Below are positions 1 through 10,656 of a stretch of DNA of 64,000 bases, in pieces. The notes below the pieces were generated by a model. The model was not told the origin of the DNA. It searched no databases and was given only the letters and a program-made list of their open reading frames with translations. How positions within the stretch are numbered: the first letter of the stretch is position 1; each line of letters begins with the position of its first letter. A program made the position numbers and the translations under genes. Origin of the DNA: Candidatus Flavonifractor intestinipullorum (GTDB lineage Bacteria; Bacillota; Clostridia; Oscillospirales; Oscillospiraceae). The stretch spans positions 27,673 to 91,672 of the forward strand of contig DWYC01000088.1 of assembly GCA_019118925.1 (NCBI GenBank). The letters run 5' to 3'.

Positions 1-27
1 TAAACAGCATCGCGCTTCCTCCGGAAA

Positions 28-66
28 AAAGGTGGGGGGACGGAGCGGGTCCGTCCCCCCATTATA
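28..66 (-). terminator. Intrinsic terminator downstream of murC
   Basis: GGGGGGACGGA / TCCGTCCCCCC inverted repeat followed on the minus strand by a T-rich run (ACCTTTTTTCC). Confidence 0.7.
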
Positions 67-97
67 GCATACCCAAACGGGAAGGGAAAGGGCGTTC

Positions 98-1471
98 TTA
101 CCCCTCCCGCAGCAGGGCTTCTCCGGCGGTGTAGATGTCGCCCGCCCCCACGGTCAGGATCAGGTCGCCGGGCCGGGCCGTCTCCCGCAGGCAGGCGGTG
201 ACCTCCTCCAGCGTGGCGCAGTAACGGCTGCCGGGGATCTCCCGGGCCAGGTCCGCCGAGGAGATGCCCAGCTCGTTGGTCTCCCGGGCGGCGTAGATCT
301 CGGCCAGGATGGTGAGATCGGGTTCCCGCAGGACCCGGACAAAGTCGTCGAAGAGGGCCTTGGTCCGGGAGTAGGTGTGGGGCTGGAAGGCGCAGACGAG
401 ACGCCGGTAGTGCAGCTGCCGGGCGGCGGAGAAGAGGGCCTCCAGCTCCCCGGGGTGGTGGGCGTAGTCGTCATAGACGGCCGCGCCGTGGTAATCCCCC
501 TTGCGCTCAAAGCGCCGGCCCGCCCCCAGGAAGGCGCAGAGCCCCTGCTCCACGGCGGAGGCCGGGAAGTGGAGGGCCCAGGCGGCCGCGGCGGCGGCCA
601 GAGCGTTTTTCACATTGTGCACTCCCGGCACCTGGAGCTCCACATGGGCGAAGAGATTCCCCCGGACCACCACGTCGAAGGCGGGGAGGCCGTTGTGCCA
701 GACGAGATTTTGGGCGTGAACGCCCCCCTCCTCCAGGCCGAAGGTGAGCATCGGGCGCGTCTCCCCCGCCAGGGTGCGCATGGTATTTTCATCGTCCCGG
801 TTGGCGATGATGAGGCCGTCTTCCGGGACCCGGTCGGCAAAGGCACGGAAGGAGCGCTCCACGTCCTCCAAATCCCGAAAGAAATCCAGGTGGTCGGCCT
901 CCACATTCAAAATAACGGCGATGGTGGGGTAGAAGTGGAGGAAGGAGTTGCAGTACTCGCAGCTCTCCAGAATGATGGTGTCCCCGTGGCCCACCCGGTG
1001 GCCCGCCCCCAGGAGAGGGAGGGTGCCGCCGATCATCACGGTGGGGTCGGCGGCAGCGGCCATGGCGATGTGGGTGCACATGGAGGTGGTGGTGGTCTTG
1101 CCGTGGGTTCCGGCGATGCACAGGGCGTTGCGGTAGGCGCGCATGATGGACCCCCAGGCCTGGGCCCGCTCATAGACGGGAAGGCCCAGACGGCGGGCCT
1201 CGGCGATTTCGGGGTTGGAGTCGTGGGCGGCGGCGGTGCGGATGACGAGCTCCGCCCCCGCCACGTTTTCGGCCCGCTGGCCGATGGCAATGGGAATGCC
1301 CAGGGCGCGCAGGTGGTCCACCGCGGGGCTCTCCCGCATGTCGGAGCCGGTGATGGTCATACCCATCCCGTGGAGGACCTCCGCCAGAGGGGCCATGGAT
1401 ACCCCCCCGATGCCCACCAGGTGGGCCCGGCGGCCCGGGACGAGATAGTCGTGGATGCTGCTGTCAGTCAT
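98..1471 (-). CDS. murC: UDP-N-acetylmuramate--L-alanine ligase
   Basis: 457 aa; HLVGIGGVSMAPLAEVL N-terminus, GTHGKTTTTSM P-loop, ILNVEADHLDFF and DDYAHHPGE motifs of the Mur ligase family. Confidence 0.96.
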   Translation of the reverse strand: MTDSSIHDYLVPGRRAHLVGIGGVSMAPLAEVLHGMGMTITGSDMRESPAVDHLRALGIPIAIGQRAENVAGAELVIRTAAAHDSNPEIAEARRLGLPVYERAQAWGSIMRAYRNALCIAGTHGKTTTTSMCTHIAMAAAADPTVMIGGTLPLLGAGHRVGHGDTIILESCEYCNSFLHFYPTIAVILNVEADHLDFFRDLEDVERSFRAFADRVPEDGLIIANRDDENTMRTLAGETRPMLTFGLEEGGVHAQNLVWHNGLPAFDVVVRGNLFAHVELQVPGVHNVKNALAAAAAAWALHFPASAVEQGLCAFLGAGRRFERKGDYHGAAVYDDYAHHPGELEALFSAARQLHYRRLVCAFQPHTYSRTKALFDDFVRVLREPDLTILAEIYAARETNELGISSADLAREIPGSRYCATLEEVTACLRETARPGDLILTVGAGDIYTAGEALLREG

Positions 1472-1559
1472 GGGTCATACACCCTTTCCAAAGTGATGTC
1501 AAGTTTAATCGTACCATTATATCCCATCCAAACCTCCGCTTCAAGGGGAAAGGAGGCGT

Positions 1560-1901
1560 TTACCGGGCGGCCTCCTCCGGAGAAGGGGCGGCCGCCCGCT
1601 TCCCCGCGGCCTCCCGGCGCGCCAGGTCCTCGGCCAGGGTGCGGCGGGGCCGGGCGTTGATGCGCTCCCCCCAGCGCGCCGCCCAGGCGCGCAGCGCCTC
1701 CAGCCCCTCCTGCGAGAGAGGGAAGGAGACCTCCTCCTCCACCTGGCTGAACGCGTGGCCGAAGGGACCCTCCCACACCTGGGCGGTCAAGGTACTTCCG
1801 TCCTCCGACGGGACGGCCTGATAGCGCATCCGGCCGGCGCTGGCGGTCCAGGCGTTCCCGTTGACGAAGTGGGAGAGGACGGGCAGAAAGTATTCCTCCA
1901 T
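1560..1901 (-). CDS. Hypothetical protein (113 aa)
   Basis: Intact ORF with upstream AGGAG on the minus strand; no family recognised. Confidence 0.6.
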   Translation of the reverse strand: MEEYFLPVLSHFVNGNAWTASAGRMRYQAVPSEDGSTLTAQVWEGPFGHAFSQVEEEVSFPLSQEGLEALRAWAARWGERINARPRRTLAEDLARREAAGKRAAAPSPEEAAR

Positions 1902-2012
1902 GGGACATAGCTCCTTTTCACGATGGTACTTCCATTATAATGCCTGCCGGGCCGGGCCACAAGCCCGGCGGGCAAAAAGACTCCCCGGCCGGCGGGCCGG
2001 GGAGGGTGTGCG

Positions 2013-2789
2013 TTAATAGCGGGAGAGAAACTGCCGGGTGCGTTCCTCCCGGGGGTGCTCAATGACCTGCCGGGCGGGCCCCTGCTCCACAATGACGCCG
2101 CCGTCCATAAAGACCACCTCGTCGGCCACGTCCCGGGCGAAGGCCATCTCATGGGTGACGATGATCATGGTGGTCTTTTGCTCGGCCAGGTTCCGGATGA
2201 CCTTGAGCACCTCGCCGGTGAGCTCCGGGTCCAGGGCGGAGGTGGGCTCGTCAAAGCAGAGGATATCCGGGTGGAGCGCCAGGGCCCGGGCGATGGCCAC
2301 CCGCTGCTGCTGGCCGCCGGAGAGCTGGCTGGGATAGTGGCCGGCGCGCTCGGAGAGGCCCATTTTGGCCAGCAGCTCCCGGCCTTCGGCCTCGATCTGC
2401 TCCAAAATCTCCTTTTTGTTCTGCTTGAAGTCGGGCTGCTCCTGGGCCAGCAATTCCCGGGCCAGGGTCACGTTTTTCAGCGCCGTGTACTGGGGAAAGA
2501 GGTTAAAGGACTGAAATACCAGGCCGAAGTGGAGGCGCTTTTTCCGCACCTCACTCTCCCGCTGGGTGGCGGGATTGTCTGCGTCGAAGATGACCGACCC
2601 GCCCACCGAGATGGAGCCGCGGTCGGGCTTTTCCAGAAAGTTGAGGCAGCGCAGCAGGGTGGTCTTGCCGCTGCCCGAGGAGCCGATGATGGCCAGGGCC
2701 TGGCCCTGTTCCAGGGAGAAGCTGATGTCCTCCAGCACCCGGGTGGCGCCGAAATGTTTTTCGATGTGATGTACCTCTAAGATTGCCAT
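2013..2789 (-). CDS. Polar amino acid ABC transporter ATP-binding protein (GlnQ-like)
   Basis: [20 protein letters not shown] Walker A, LSGGQQQRVAIARAL signature, ILCFDEPTSALDPE Walker B. Confidence 0.95.
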   Translation of the reverse strand: MAILEVHHIEKHFGATRVLEDISFSLEQGQALAIIGSSGSGKTTLLRCLNFLEKPDRGSISVGGSVIFDADNPATQRESEVRKKRLHFGLVFQSFNLFPQYTALKNVTLARELLAQEQPDFKQNKKEILEQIEAEGRELLAKMGLSERAGHYPSQLSGGQQQRVAIARALALHPDILCFDEPTSALDPELTGEVLKVIRNLAEQKTTMIIVTHEMAFARDVADEVVFMDGGVIVEQGPARQVIEHPREERTRQFLSRY

Positions 2790-2804
2790 ATCCGGTCCTC
2801 CTAG

Positions 2805-3494
2805 TTACTGAAAGAAGGAGAGCTTGCGCTCCAGCTTGCCCAGAAGCACCGTGACGATGCCGCTGAAAATCAGGTAGTATACCGCGGTGAAGAACAGCGG
2901 CCAGGTCAGACCCGCGATGCCGGAGTTGCCCTTCATAAAGGATTCGCCCATCCAGATGACCTCCTGCAGCGCGATGACCCGGGCGAGAGAGGTGTCCTTG
3001 ACCAGGGTGATGATCTCGTTGGAGATGGGGGGGACGATGCGCTTGATCATCTGCAGGAGCGTGACGTGGAAGAAGATCTGCCGCCGGGTCATGCCCAGCA
3101 CCAGACCGGCCTCCTGCTGCCCCTTGGGCACGCCCTGGATGCCGCCCCGGTAGATTTCCGAGAAGTAGCAGGCGTAGTTGATGATGAAAGCCACGCACAC
3201 GGCCAGCATCCGGCCCGACTCGCCGCTGGGCCAGTTGAACCACTTCTGTATCCCGGGCACATAGAACAGCGCGATGATCTGCAGCACCAGAGGGGTGCCG
3301 CGGATGACCCACACCACCGTGCGGGTGACCCACCGCAGGGGAGCAAAGCGGCTCATGGAGCCGAAACTGATGATCAGGCCCAGAGGCAGCGCCCCCACAA
3401 GGGTGATGAAGAACAGCTGGAGGGTCTTGAGGAAGCCGCTGTTCAGGGCGGATATCACCGTTTGAAAGGTGCTGGAAGTAAAAAATTCAAGCAT
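2805..3494 (-). CDS. Amino acid ABC transporter permease (HisM/GlnP-like)
   Basis: Hydrophobic 229 aa with EIYRGGIQGVPKGQQEAG EAA-type motif; adjacent to ATPase and SBP. Confidence 0.93.
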   Translation of the reverse strand: MLEFFTSSTFQTVISALNSGFLKTLQLFFITLVGALPLGLIISFGSMSRFAPLRWVTRTVVWVIRGTPLVLQIIALFYVPGIQKWFNWPSGESGRMLAVCVAFIINYACYFSEIYRGGIQGVPKGQQEAGLVLGMTRRQIFFHVTLLQMIKRIVPPISNEIITLVKDTSLARVIALQEVIWMGESFMKGNSGIAGLTWPLFFTAVYYLIFSGIVTVLLGKLERKLSFFQ

Positions 3495-3602
3495 GGTATC
3501 GTCCTCTCCGGATGGTGTGATCAGGGGGAAAAGCCGTCCAAAGGCAGAGGGCGAACCCGCCCTCTGCCTTGGCTGCGCGCACAGCGCCCGCTGTATTGGG
3601 AC

Positions 3603-4475
3603 TTAGTCCAGGATCACGGCGTCCTGCAGGCCGTAGGTGGTGGCGGTGTCCGACACGGTGCCGTCGGCCACCTTCTCCGCCCAGAATGTGTTGAATGCAT
3701 CCACCAGGTCGGAGCCCTGCCGGAAGCCCACGCCGTACTCCTCGGAGGGCAGGTCCTGGGCCTCGTTCAGGTTCAGGCTGTAGACCAGGTCGCTGTAGCT
3801 GGTGCCCTCGCCGGTCATCTCGGCGGCCATCAGCACATCGATGACGGCGGCGTCGGAGGTGCCGGCGGAGACCTCCATCAGGGCGTTGGACTGGGCCTGG
3901 ACGGGCACGGTAGTGGCGCCCAGAGCCTCGGCGGCATCCTCGCCGGCGGAACCGGACTCCACGGCGATGTTCAGGCCCTCCAGGCTGGTCAGGCCCTCAA
4001 ACTCCGCGGCCCGGTCGGCGGGGTAGACCAGGGTCTGGTAGTTGGTGCAGTAGGGGTTGGAAGTGCCCATGGCGGCGAGCACGTCGTCGGTGAGGGTCAT
4101 GCCGTTCCACACGCAGTCGATGGCCCGGGAGTTCAGCTCCTCCACCTTGTAGTCCCAGGTGATCTCCTGGAACTCCACGTCCACGCCAAGGCTCTCGGCG
4201 AAGGCCTTGGCCATGTCGGCGTCAAAGCCGATCCACTCATCGCTGCCCTCTTCCTTGTAGTCCATGGGGGCGAAGTAGGTAATGCCCACCACCAGGGTCC
4301 CCTTGCCCTGGACGTAGGCCAGGTCGCTCTCGGCCGGGGCGGCGCTCTCCTGCGAGCCGGAGGGGGCGCTGCTGGGGGCGGAAGCGGTGCCGCCGGAGCA
4401 GGCGGCGAGAGTCAGGCCCATGGCGCCGGCCAGGGCGAGCGCAAGCAGTTTCTCTTTCATATCCGTGTCCTCCAT
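3603..4475 (-). CDS. Amino acid ABC transporter substrate-binding lipoprotein
   Basis: Lipobox LTLAAC; family-3 SBP motifs (GFDADMAKAFAESLGVDVEFQEITWD). Confidence 0.93.
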   Translation of the reverse strand: MEDTDMKEKLLALALAGAMGLTLAACSGGTASAPSSAPSGSQESAAPAESDLAYVQGKGTLVVGITYFAPMDYKEEGSDEWIGFDADMAKAFAESLGVDVEFQEITWDYKVEELNSRAIDCVWNGMTLTDDVLAAMGTSNPYCTNYQTLVYPADRAAEFEGLTSLEGLNIAVESGSAGEDAAEALGATTVPVQAQSNALMEVSAGTSDAAVIDVLMAAEMTGEGTSYSDLVYSLNLNEAQDLPSEEYGVGFRQGSDLVDAFNTFWAEKVADGTVSDTATTYGLQDAVILD

Positions 4476-4586
4476 CGTGTTGTTTCAGAAAATGCAGCAC
4501 AGCGCGGTGCTGTTGCTTTAGTATATTAACACAATAAAGCGGATTTGGGAAGAGGGGAATGAAAAAAATTTTTCCAGCCCCCGGAA

Positions 4587-5417
4587 TCAGAGAAAACAGC
4601 GCGCCTCCGCCCGGCCGGGATAGCCCAGCTCCAACTCCTGCTTGTGGTAGAGATAGCCCGGGTCGTCGTAATACCGGGCCTGGACCGGGCAGCCCTTGAC
4701 GCAGGCGCCGCACTTGATGCACACGCCGGGACACCGGGTTACGTCGGCCGGGTCAATGGCCCCCATGGGACAGACCGCCGCGCAGCGGCCGCAGCAGATG
4801 CAGGCGGGGGAGACCTTGGGTTTGACCTTTCGGATGTCGATGGGGCGGCCGGCGCGGTCCCGGGGCTGGTAGTAGGGCCCCACGGGACGGCGGCCGGGAA
4901 CCGGAACCGGGGTCTCGAAGGGACCGGAACGGAGCTTTCGGGCCACGGCGCGGCCGAAGGAGCGGGCCAGGGCCAAATCCTCCCCGTCCGGCCGTCCGGC
5001 GGCCAGAACGGTGGAAAAGGCGTGCTCCCCCACAAAGGCCGCCCCCGCCGCCGTATGGAAGCCCCGGGCTTCCAGCAGCTCCCGCAGCTCCATCAGGGCG
5101 TCGTCGAAGTTCCGGTTGCCGAAGAGGACCACCGGCACGGCCAGGGCGTCCCGGCCCACCCAGGTGTTCAGATAGGGCAGCATCAGGTTGGGCAGCCGCC
5201 CCGCATAGACGGGCAGGCCCGCCACCAACACATCCCCCGGCTCCATGGGGGGCGGGGCCGTCCGCCCGGCGGGCAGCGTGAAATCAAATTCCTCCCAAGG
5301 TGCGTTCAGCTCCTCGGCCAGGGCCCCGGCCAGCGCGCGGACCACGGTACGCGTGGTGCCCGTGGGGCTGAAAAAACAGGCGCGGACCATGCCGCCCGGC
5401 CGATAGGTCAGTTCCAT
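4587..5417 (-). CDS. Flavodoxin-fold / 4Fe-4S ferredoxin fusion (EFR1-like)
   Basis: Flavodoxin-like FFSPTGTTRT plus two clusters CICCGRCAAVCPMGAI and CIKCGACVKGCPVQA; start trimmed to MELTYRPGG behind AGGGGG. Confidence 0.85.
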   Translation of the reverse strand: MELTYRPGGMVRACFFSPTGTTRTVVRALAGALAEELNAPWEEFDFTLPAGRTAPPPMEPGDVLVAGLPVYAGRLPNLMLPYLNTWVGRDALAVPVVLFGNRNFDDALMELRELLEARGFHTAAGAAFVGEHAFSTVLAAGRPDGEDLALARSFGRAVARKLRSGPFETPVPVPGRRPVGPYYQPRDRAGRPIDIRKVKPKVSPACICCGRCAAVCPMGAIDPADVTRCPGVCIKCGACVKGCPVQARYYDDPGYLYHKQELELGYPGRAEARCFL

Positions 5418-5522
5418 AACCATTCCCCCTGTTTTTGTTCTTGGTTCCAGTGTACCACCGGGCCCACCGGAGCGCAAGGCGAGAAAAAGCCCCGCCCGGA
5501 TCAAATTCCGGGCGGGGCCGCG

Positions 5523-7412
5523 TTAATCTCCGCCGGTGAGCAGGGTGAAGAACCCGCCGGGCCGGTTGGATTTGTCAAAAATATGGTTGTAGAGCACCTG
5601 CTTGTATCCGTCCAGGGCGGACTGGGCGGCGGGGGAGAGTTCCTTCTCATCGGCAGTGTGGACCCATTCGCCCTGATTGTCCACATAGCCCACCGTATTG
5701 ACAATGGGCAGCTCCTCCCACAGATCGCTCAGGTACTTCTGATAGCCGGTCTGGGGGAGATTGGCCGTCTCGGTCAGGAGGGAGGAGAGGTAGTTCAGCG
5801 AGAGCTCCACCCCCTGGGCCTCGGGAATGTCGTAGTTGGCCCAGATGAGGAAGGGGACCATCTGCTTTTTCTGGGCGGCGGCGGCATCCAGAAAGTCCAC
5901 CTCGCCCCCCAGAACGGCGTTGTAAAACTCGGTGTCCACCTGGGGCTGGTGGTCGCCGAAGAGGCAGATCATGGTGGGCTCCTCCACCTGGGAAAAATAG
6001 GAGATCAGCTCCTCCAGGGCCTGGTCGCTCTGATAGACCAGGTTGAGATACTGGTCCACCGTGTCGAACTTCCCCTCGTACTCTCCGGTGAGCCAGACTT
6101 CCCGGGGGAGGTTGGTCCACTCGCCGGTGTAGCCGCTGTGGTTCTGCATGGTCACGTTGAAGAGGAAGAGGGATTCGCCCTCCTCCTTGGCCTCGTAGCG
6201 GGCGATGAGGTTTTCATAGTCGGCCCGGTCGGAGAGGTACTCCCGAATGAGGTCATCCTCGGTATAGGAAAAATCTTCTAGAAAATACTGCTCGTCAAAG
6301 CCCATATCCTCATAGACCGCCACCCGGTTCCAGCCGGAGGAGTAGTAGGGGTGCATGGCCACGGTGCGGTAGCCCAGATCGCCCATCTGACGGGCGAGAC
6401 CGGGCTCGTGATTGCTGATGTACATGTGGTAGGGCACGGTGCCCGCGGGGAGGAAGGCGGTGGTATTTCCCGTGAGGAACTCATATTCGGAGTTGGCGGT
6501 GGTGCCGCCGAACACCGAGGAGTAGGCGTAGCCCTTGACGGTGTTTTCCGTCAGGCTGTGGAGAAAGGGCATGGCGTCCCGGTTGGTCTCCACCCCGGGC
6601 AGGACGCCCAGGTCGGAGAAGGACTCGTTCATGATGACAATCAGGTTCACCGGACGGGTCTCCCCGTCCGAGGCGGCGCGCTCCGCCGCCTCATCCGAGG
6701 GGTACTGCTCCGCCAGAGACGCCACCGCCTGGGCCGAGTAACCCTCAGGAGGCGTGACCCAGCTGTAGCGCACACACAGGGAGAAGTTCAGGGCCAGGCC
6801 GTTTCCGCGGGTGGTCCACATGGAGGGGGAAATCCCCGCGTCGGAGACGGTGTCGGTACAGAAAAACATCCATAAAAAGGACAGGCACAGAGCCTGGGAT
6901 GGGACAAAGAGCTTCCAGGAAAAGGGCCGGCGCCCCTTCGGCGTGGGCAGCAGGGCCATGGCCGCCAGAAAGAGGACCATTACCAGCAGAGTGAGCAGCT
7001 CCTCCGGGCCGGGCATGTAGTTGTAGTTGCCCGCCACGTTCAGCGCGGTGCGGATGGTGACGATATCGCTGGGGAAGATGGTACGGCCCCGGAAGCGGTA
7101 GGCATAGCTGTTGACGACGCCGATGGCCCAGGCGAAGAACATGGCCGCTCGGACAGCCCGCTCCCGGTTGCCCAGTACAAAGTAGAAGAAAATTTCCCCC
7201 ATGTAGTACCACACCAGGTTCAGAGCCAGCTGGAGGGAACTGAACCCCCAGGGGTTGTTGCTGTTGAGGACCTCCACCATCCAGTAGGATACCAGAGGGC
7301 CCGCAAGGAAGAAGAGCCGGGAGAGCCATACGGCCTGCTCTTCCGAGAGGGGAAGCTTGGGATAGCGGATGCCTCCTTCCCTCCGGCGGCGGACAATGGA
7401 AGGAAATTGCAT
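5523..7412 (-). CDS. LTA synthase family sulfatase (membrane phosphoglycerol transferase-like)
   Basis: N-terminal TM region; VNLIVIMNESFSDL, NSEYEFLTGNT, CLFGDHQP motifs. Confidence 0.9.
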   Translation of the reverse strand: MQFPSIVRRRREGGIRYPKLPLSEEQAVWLSRLFFLAGPLVSYWMVEVLNSNNPWGFSSLQLALNLVWYYMGEIFFYFVLGNRERAVRAAMFFAWAIGVVNSYAYRFRGRTIFPSDIVTIRTALNVAGNYNYMPGPEELLTLLVMVLFLAAMALLPTPKGRRPFSWKLFVPSQALCLSFLWMFFCTDTVSDAGISPSMWTTRGNGLALNFSLCVRYSWVTPPEGYSAQAVASLAEQYPSDEAAERAASDGETRPVNLIVIMNESFSDLGVLPGVETNRDAMPFLHSLTENTVKGYAYSSVFGGTTANSEYEFLTGNTTAFLPAGTVPYHMYISNHEPGLARQMGDLGYRTVAMHPYYSSGWNRVAVYEDMGFDEQYFLEDFSYTEDDLIREYLSDRADYENLIARYEAKEEGESLFLFNVTMQNHSGYTGEWTNLPREVWLTGEYEGKFDTVDQYLNLVYQSDQALEELISYFSQVEEPTMICLFGDHQPQVDTEFYNAVLGGEVDFLDAAAAQKKQMVPFLIWANYDIPEAQGVELSLNYLSSLLTETANLPQTGYQKYLSDLWEELPIVNTVGYVDNQGEWVHTADEKELSPAAQSALDGYKQVLYNHIFDKSNRPGGFFTLLTGGD

Positions 7413-7499
7413 GGGTGGTCAGCCTCCTGTGGATCAGTATTGGAAAGCAACGGACGTCCCTTCCGGGACGCCCGGCGGCGTTACAGACCTTATGATACC

Positions 7500-7538
7500 A
7501 CAAAAGTCCGAAAACGCAACCGGGTTTTCGGACTTTTG
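7500..7538. terminator. Bidirectional intrinsic terminator
   Basis: CAAAAGTCCGAAAAC/GTTTTCGGACTTTTG inverted repeat between convergently ending or consecutive units. Confidence 0.75.
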
Positions 7539-7559
7539 AAAGAAACCTTCATAAATTCT

Positions 7560-8162
7560 TCAGAAATGGCGGAAGGGGTTTCCAACCTGGGGACCGGGGC
7601 GCAGAGGAGGGCCCGAGAGGGGAATGACCCGGTCGGCCAGGGCGGTGAGAGCGGACTCATGCCCGGAGAGGAGCACCGGGACGCCCAGCGCCCGGATGCG
7701 CGCGAGGATGCGCCCGGCCCGGGCCTCGTCCACGCCGGTAAAGGGCTCATCCAGCAGATACAGCCCCCCGCCGCAGGCCAGCGCCCGGGCCAGGGCCAGC
7801 CGCCGGCGCATGCCCCCGGAGAGCGCCCGGGGGTAACGGGCGCCCTCCCCCGCCAGCTCCACCAGGTCCAGCCAGCGCTCCGCCTCCCCCCGCCGGGCGC
7901 GGGGGAGTACGTCGGTAATGTGCTGCTCCGCCGTCCGCCAGGGGAGCAGCCGGTCCTCCTGGAAAAGGAGAACCGGGTCGGGTGGGAGCTCCAGAACCCG
8001 GACGGAGCAGGGCTGCAGGCCCGCCAGACAGCGCAGGAGGGTGGTCTTGCCGCAGCCCGAGGGCCCCGAGAGGGCGGTGACGCCCCCGTCGGGCCAGGTA
8101 AGGGAGAAGTCCTCCAGCACACGCCGGGCGCCGTAGCCCGCCGTCATGCCCTCAATCCGCAT
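7560..8162 (-). CDS. ABC transporter ATP-binding protein (NitT/TauT type)
   Basis: [17 protein letters not shown] Walker [17 protein letters not shown] signature. Confidence 0.92.
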   Translation of the reverse strand: MRIEGMTAGYGARRVLEDFSLTWPDGGVTALSGPSGCGKTTLLRCLAGLQPCSVRVLELPPDPVLLFQEDRLLPWRTAEQHITDVLPRARRGEAERWLDLVELAGEGARYPRALSGGMRRRLALARALACGGGLYLLDEPFTGVDEARAGRILARIRALGVPVLLSGHESALTALADRVIPLSGPPLRPGPQVGNPFRHF

Positions 8163-8931
8163 GGCGCATTCCTCCTTCCAGACGGACCAGGAGGCTCCCC
8201 AGGGCCCGTTCCAGCAAAAAGCTCAGAATCAGAACCACCAGCGTCCAGGCGAAGAGGGCCGGGGTCTCCAGGTAGATTTTGGAGAAGTAGACCTGGGTGC
8301 CGATGGCCAGGCGGGGGACGCAGAGGACCTCGGCGGCCACCCCGGCCTTCCAGGCCAGGCCCAGAGAGGTGTGGCAGGCGCTGGCGAAATAGGGCAGCAC
8401 CGACGGGGCGTACACCAGGCGCACGGTTTTCCACCGGCTGAAGCGGTACGCCCGTGCGGCCTCCAGCAGAAGGGGATCGGTCTGGGCGATGCCCCGGGAG
8501 ACATTTCCCCAGACCACCGGGAGAACCATCAGGCCGGAGACCACCACCGGAACCCATCCGGTGACCACCCACAGGATAACCAGCAGGCTGAAAGAGGCCA
8601 CCGGCGTGGCCCGGATGACCCGGATGGCGGGAGAAAAGAGCCAGTCGGCCCACTTCCACGCCCGGGTGGCCGCCCCCAGGGCGGTCCCCGCCAGCACTCC
8701 CCAGAGGAGCCCGCCGAAAATCCGCAGCAGCGTGAGAAAGGTAGTATGCCAGAATTCCGCCGTTCCCGCCAGCTCCGCCAGCGTCCGCGCGACCGTGAGG
8801 GGAGCGGGGAGAATCAGGTCGGTCCGGATGCCCCGCACGGCCTGAAGGTACCACACCGCCCCCTGCCACACCAAAAGCCAAACGGCCAGGGGGAGGACCC
8901 CCCTGGCCAGAAAACGCCTCCAGCCCTTCAT
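8152..8931 (-). CDS. ABC transporter permease (NitT/TauT type)
   Basis: Hydrophobic ORF with [28 protein letters not shown]-like motif; start trimmed to [11 protein letters not shown]. Confidence 0.9.
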   Translation of the reverse strand: MKGWRRFLARGVLPLAVWLLVWQGAVWYLQAVRGIRTDLILPAPLTVARTLAELAGTAEFWHTTFLTLLRIFGGLLWGVLAGTALGAATRAWKWADWLFSPAIRVIRATPVASFSLLVILWVVTGWVPVVVSGLMVLPVVWGNVSRGIAQTDPLLLEAARAYRFSRWKTVRLVYAPSVLPYFASACHTSLGLAWKAGVAAEVLCVPRLAIGTQVYFSKIYLETPALFAWTLVVLILSFLLERALGSLLVRLEGGMRHAD

Positions 8932-8939
8932 GCGCGCGC

Positions 8940-9980
8940 TCAGGGCAGGTAGAAAAAGCCGTCGTCCGGGTTGGCCCCGCCGATGGAGTCGGGATCGGCG
9001 GCGTAGAGAACGGCGTAGTAGTCCCGGATGGAGAGCATGTCGCTGCCGGTGATGCACACCAGATTGGCCTGGGGGATGGCGGCCAGGGCAATGGGCTCCT
9101 TGGGCACGATGCCGGCCTCCACCACCAGGAGGGCGGCCGTCTCCGGGTTGTTCTTTACAAAGTCGATGGAGGCGGCGTACTCCTCCAGGAAGTTTTCCAC
9201 CGCCTGGGGATTTTCCTGGATGAACTCCGTGCGGGCCACCACGCAGCCCATGGTAAAGGTCCCCTCGGCCCCCGCCTCTTCCCAGGCGGTGTTGAAGTCG
9301 ATGGCCGCGCGCACGTCGCTGTTCTGCATCATCACGGCGGTGGCGGCGGGGACGGGGAGCATGGCCAGGGCGGCTTCGCCGGAAACCATCTTGGCCTGTA
9401 CTTCCTCACTGGTCAGCCACTGGATGTCCACGTCGCGCTCCGGGTCCAGGCCGTTCTGGGTCAGGAGGTAGTCCAGCACATACTCCGGGTTGGCGCCCTG
9501 ACCGGTGGCGTAGAGGGTTTTGCCCGCCAGGTCGGCAAAGGAGTGGACGGTATCCCCGTTTTCCAGAATATAGAGCACGCCCAGGGTATTCAGGGCCAGC
9601 ATCTGGATGTTGCCGGCCTTGTTGTACAAATTGGCCGCCACATTGGTGGGCAGCGCGGCGATGTCCACCTCGCCGGTGGCGAGTTTGCCGGTGAGATCGG
9701 TGGGCTGAGCGGCCACCTCCACTTGGTAATCGTTGCGCGTGGTCCCCTCGGCGTTGTCGGCGATGAGCTTGGCCGCGCCCATACCGGTGGGGCCGTTGAG
9801 CATGGCCAGGTTGACCACGGGGCGCTCCGCCTCCGGCGTGGGGGAGGGGGCGGAGGCCGCGTCCTGCGTGGGGGAGGGGGTGGGCGCTGCGGTGGGCTGG
9901 GTATTGCCGCCGCAGCCGGAGAGAAGGGCGGTGAGCAGCGCCGCGCACAGGGCCAGTGCCGTCCAGGTACGAAACTTCAT
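8940..9980 (-). CDS. ABC transporter substrate-binding lipoprotein (NMT1/ThiY/SsuA-like)
   Basis: Lipobox LLSGCGG; MLNGPTGMGAAKL and ALPTNVAANLYNK typical of NitT/TauT-type SBPs. Confidence 0.88.
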   Translation of the reverse strand: MKFRTWTALALCAALLTALLSGCGGNTQPTAAPTPSPTQDAASAPSPTPEAERPVVNLAMLNGPTGMGAAKLIADNAEGTTRNDYQVEVAAQPTDLTGKLATGEVDIAALPTNVAANLYNKAGNIQMLALNTLGVLYILENGDTVHSFADLAGKTLYATGQGANPEYVLDYLLTQNGLDPERDVDIQWLTSEEVQAKMVSGEAALAMLPVPAATAVMMQNSDVRAAIDFNTAWEEAGAEGTFTMGCVVARTEFIQENPQAVENFLEEYAASIDFVKNNPETAALLVVEAGIVPKEPIALAAIPQANLVCITGSDMLSIRDYYAVLYAADPDSIGGANPDDGFFYLP

Positions 9981-10226
9981 GGGATCACATTCCTTTCTAA
10001 AATGAATCCGTACTGTATAATATAGAGCTTATATAACAAAACGGAGGAAAATTTGTCCGGTTTCCCGGAAAAAATTCATCCGAACGCTTCCAAAGCTAAA
10101 CGGGGGAGTTTTTCCAGAGCACCCTGGGTCTTTTACTTTACCCATTTTTCAGGAAAAAGTCAAGGGCGCGGCGGACGGGCCGGGCGCATAGGATGGGGCA
10201 TCTGACAGCGGAAAGGAGACAGTCCT

Positions 10227-10535
10227 ATGAAACAGCGAGGCCACTGCGGCCCGGACCGGGAGGACCGGGCCAGGAAGGACGCCCAGGTTCTGCTCCGGGC
10301 GGGGCGGGAGCTTGCCGCCGGGCAGGACGCCGACGGAGAGCCCATGCGGCGCTATACCTATCCGGTGGGTCCGGTGGGCGTCCGGTCCGGCCAGGAGGCG
10401 GGAGATCCCCTCCAGACCCGGATTCTGGAGACACTAATCGAGCAAAACCAGCTGCTCACCGATCTGGTGGCGGCGGTGAACTCTCTGACCTCGGCGGTGC
10501 TGGCCAGCCTGTGCCGCACGAGCGGAAGAGAATGA
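10227..10535 (+). CDS. Hypothetical protein (102 aa)
   Basis: ORF preceded by AAAGGAG; C-terminal coiled-coil-like LETLIEQNQLLTDLVAAVNSL. Confidence 0.55.
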   Translation: MKQRGHCGPDREDRARKDAQVLLRAGRELAAGQDADGEPMRRYTYPVGPVGVRSGQEAGDPLQTRILETLIEQNQLLTDLVAAVNSLTSAVLASLCRTSGRE

Positions 10536-10656
10536 GTTCTTACAAAAAGATAAAATTCCAAAATTGTACCTTGCCCGGCGGCGTATTTTTCGCTATACTA
10601 TTCCATGTTGACTGTTGACATAATCGGGATTTGCTGAGGAAAGGGGCCTTTGCTCC

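Noticed and set aside
3066-6281. Long plus-strand ORFs (487 aa, 545 aa)
   Set aside because: Antisense to the amino-acid ABC transporter, ferredoxin and sulfatase genes; no recognisable motifs.
9980-10200. TPP or other riboswitch upstream of the NitT/TauT-type ABC transporter
   Set aside because: No THI-box signature (CTGAGA...) or other aptamer core recognised.
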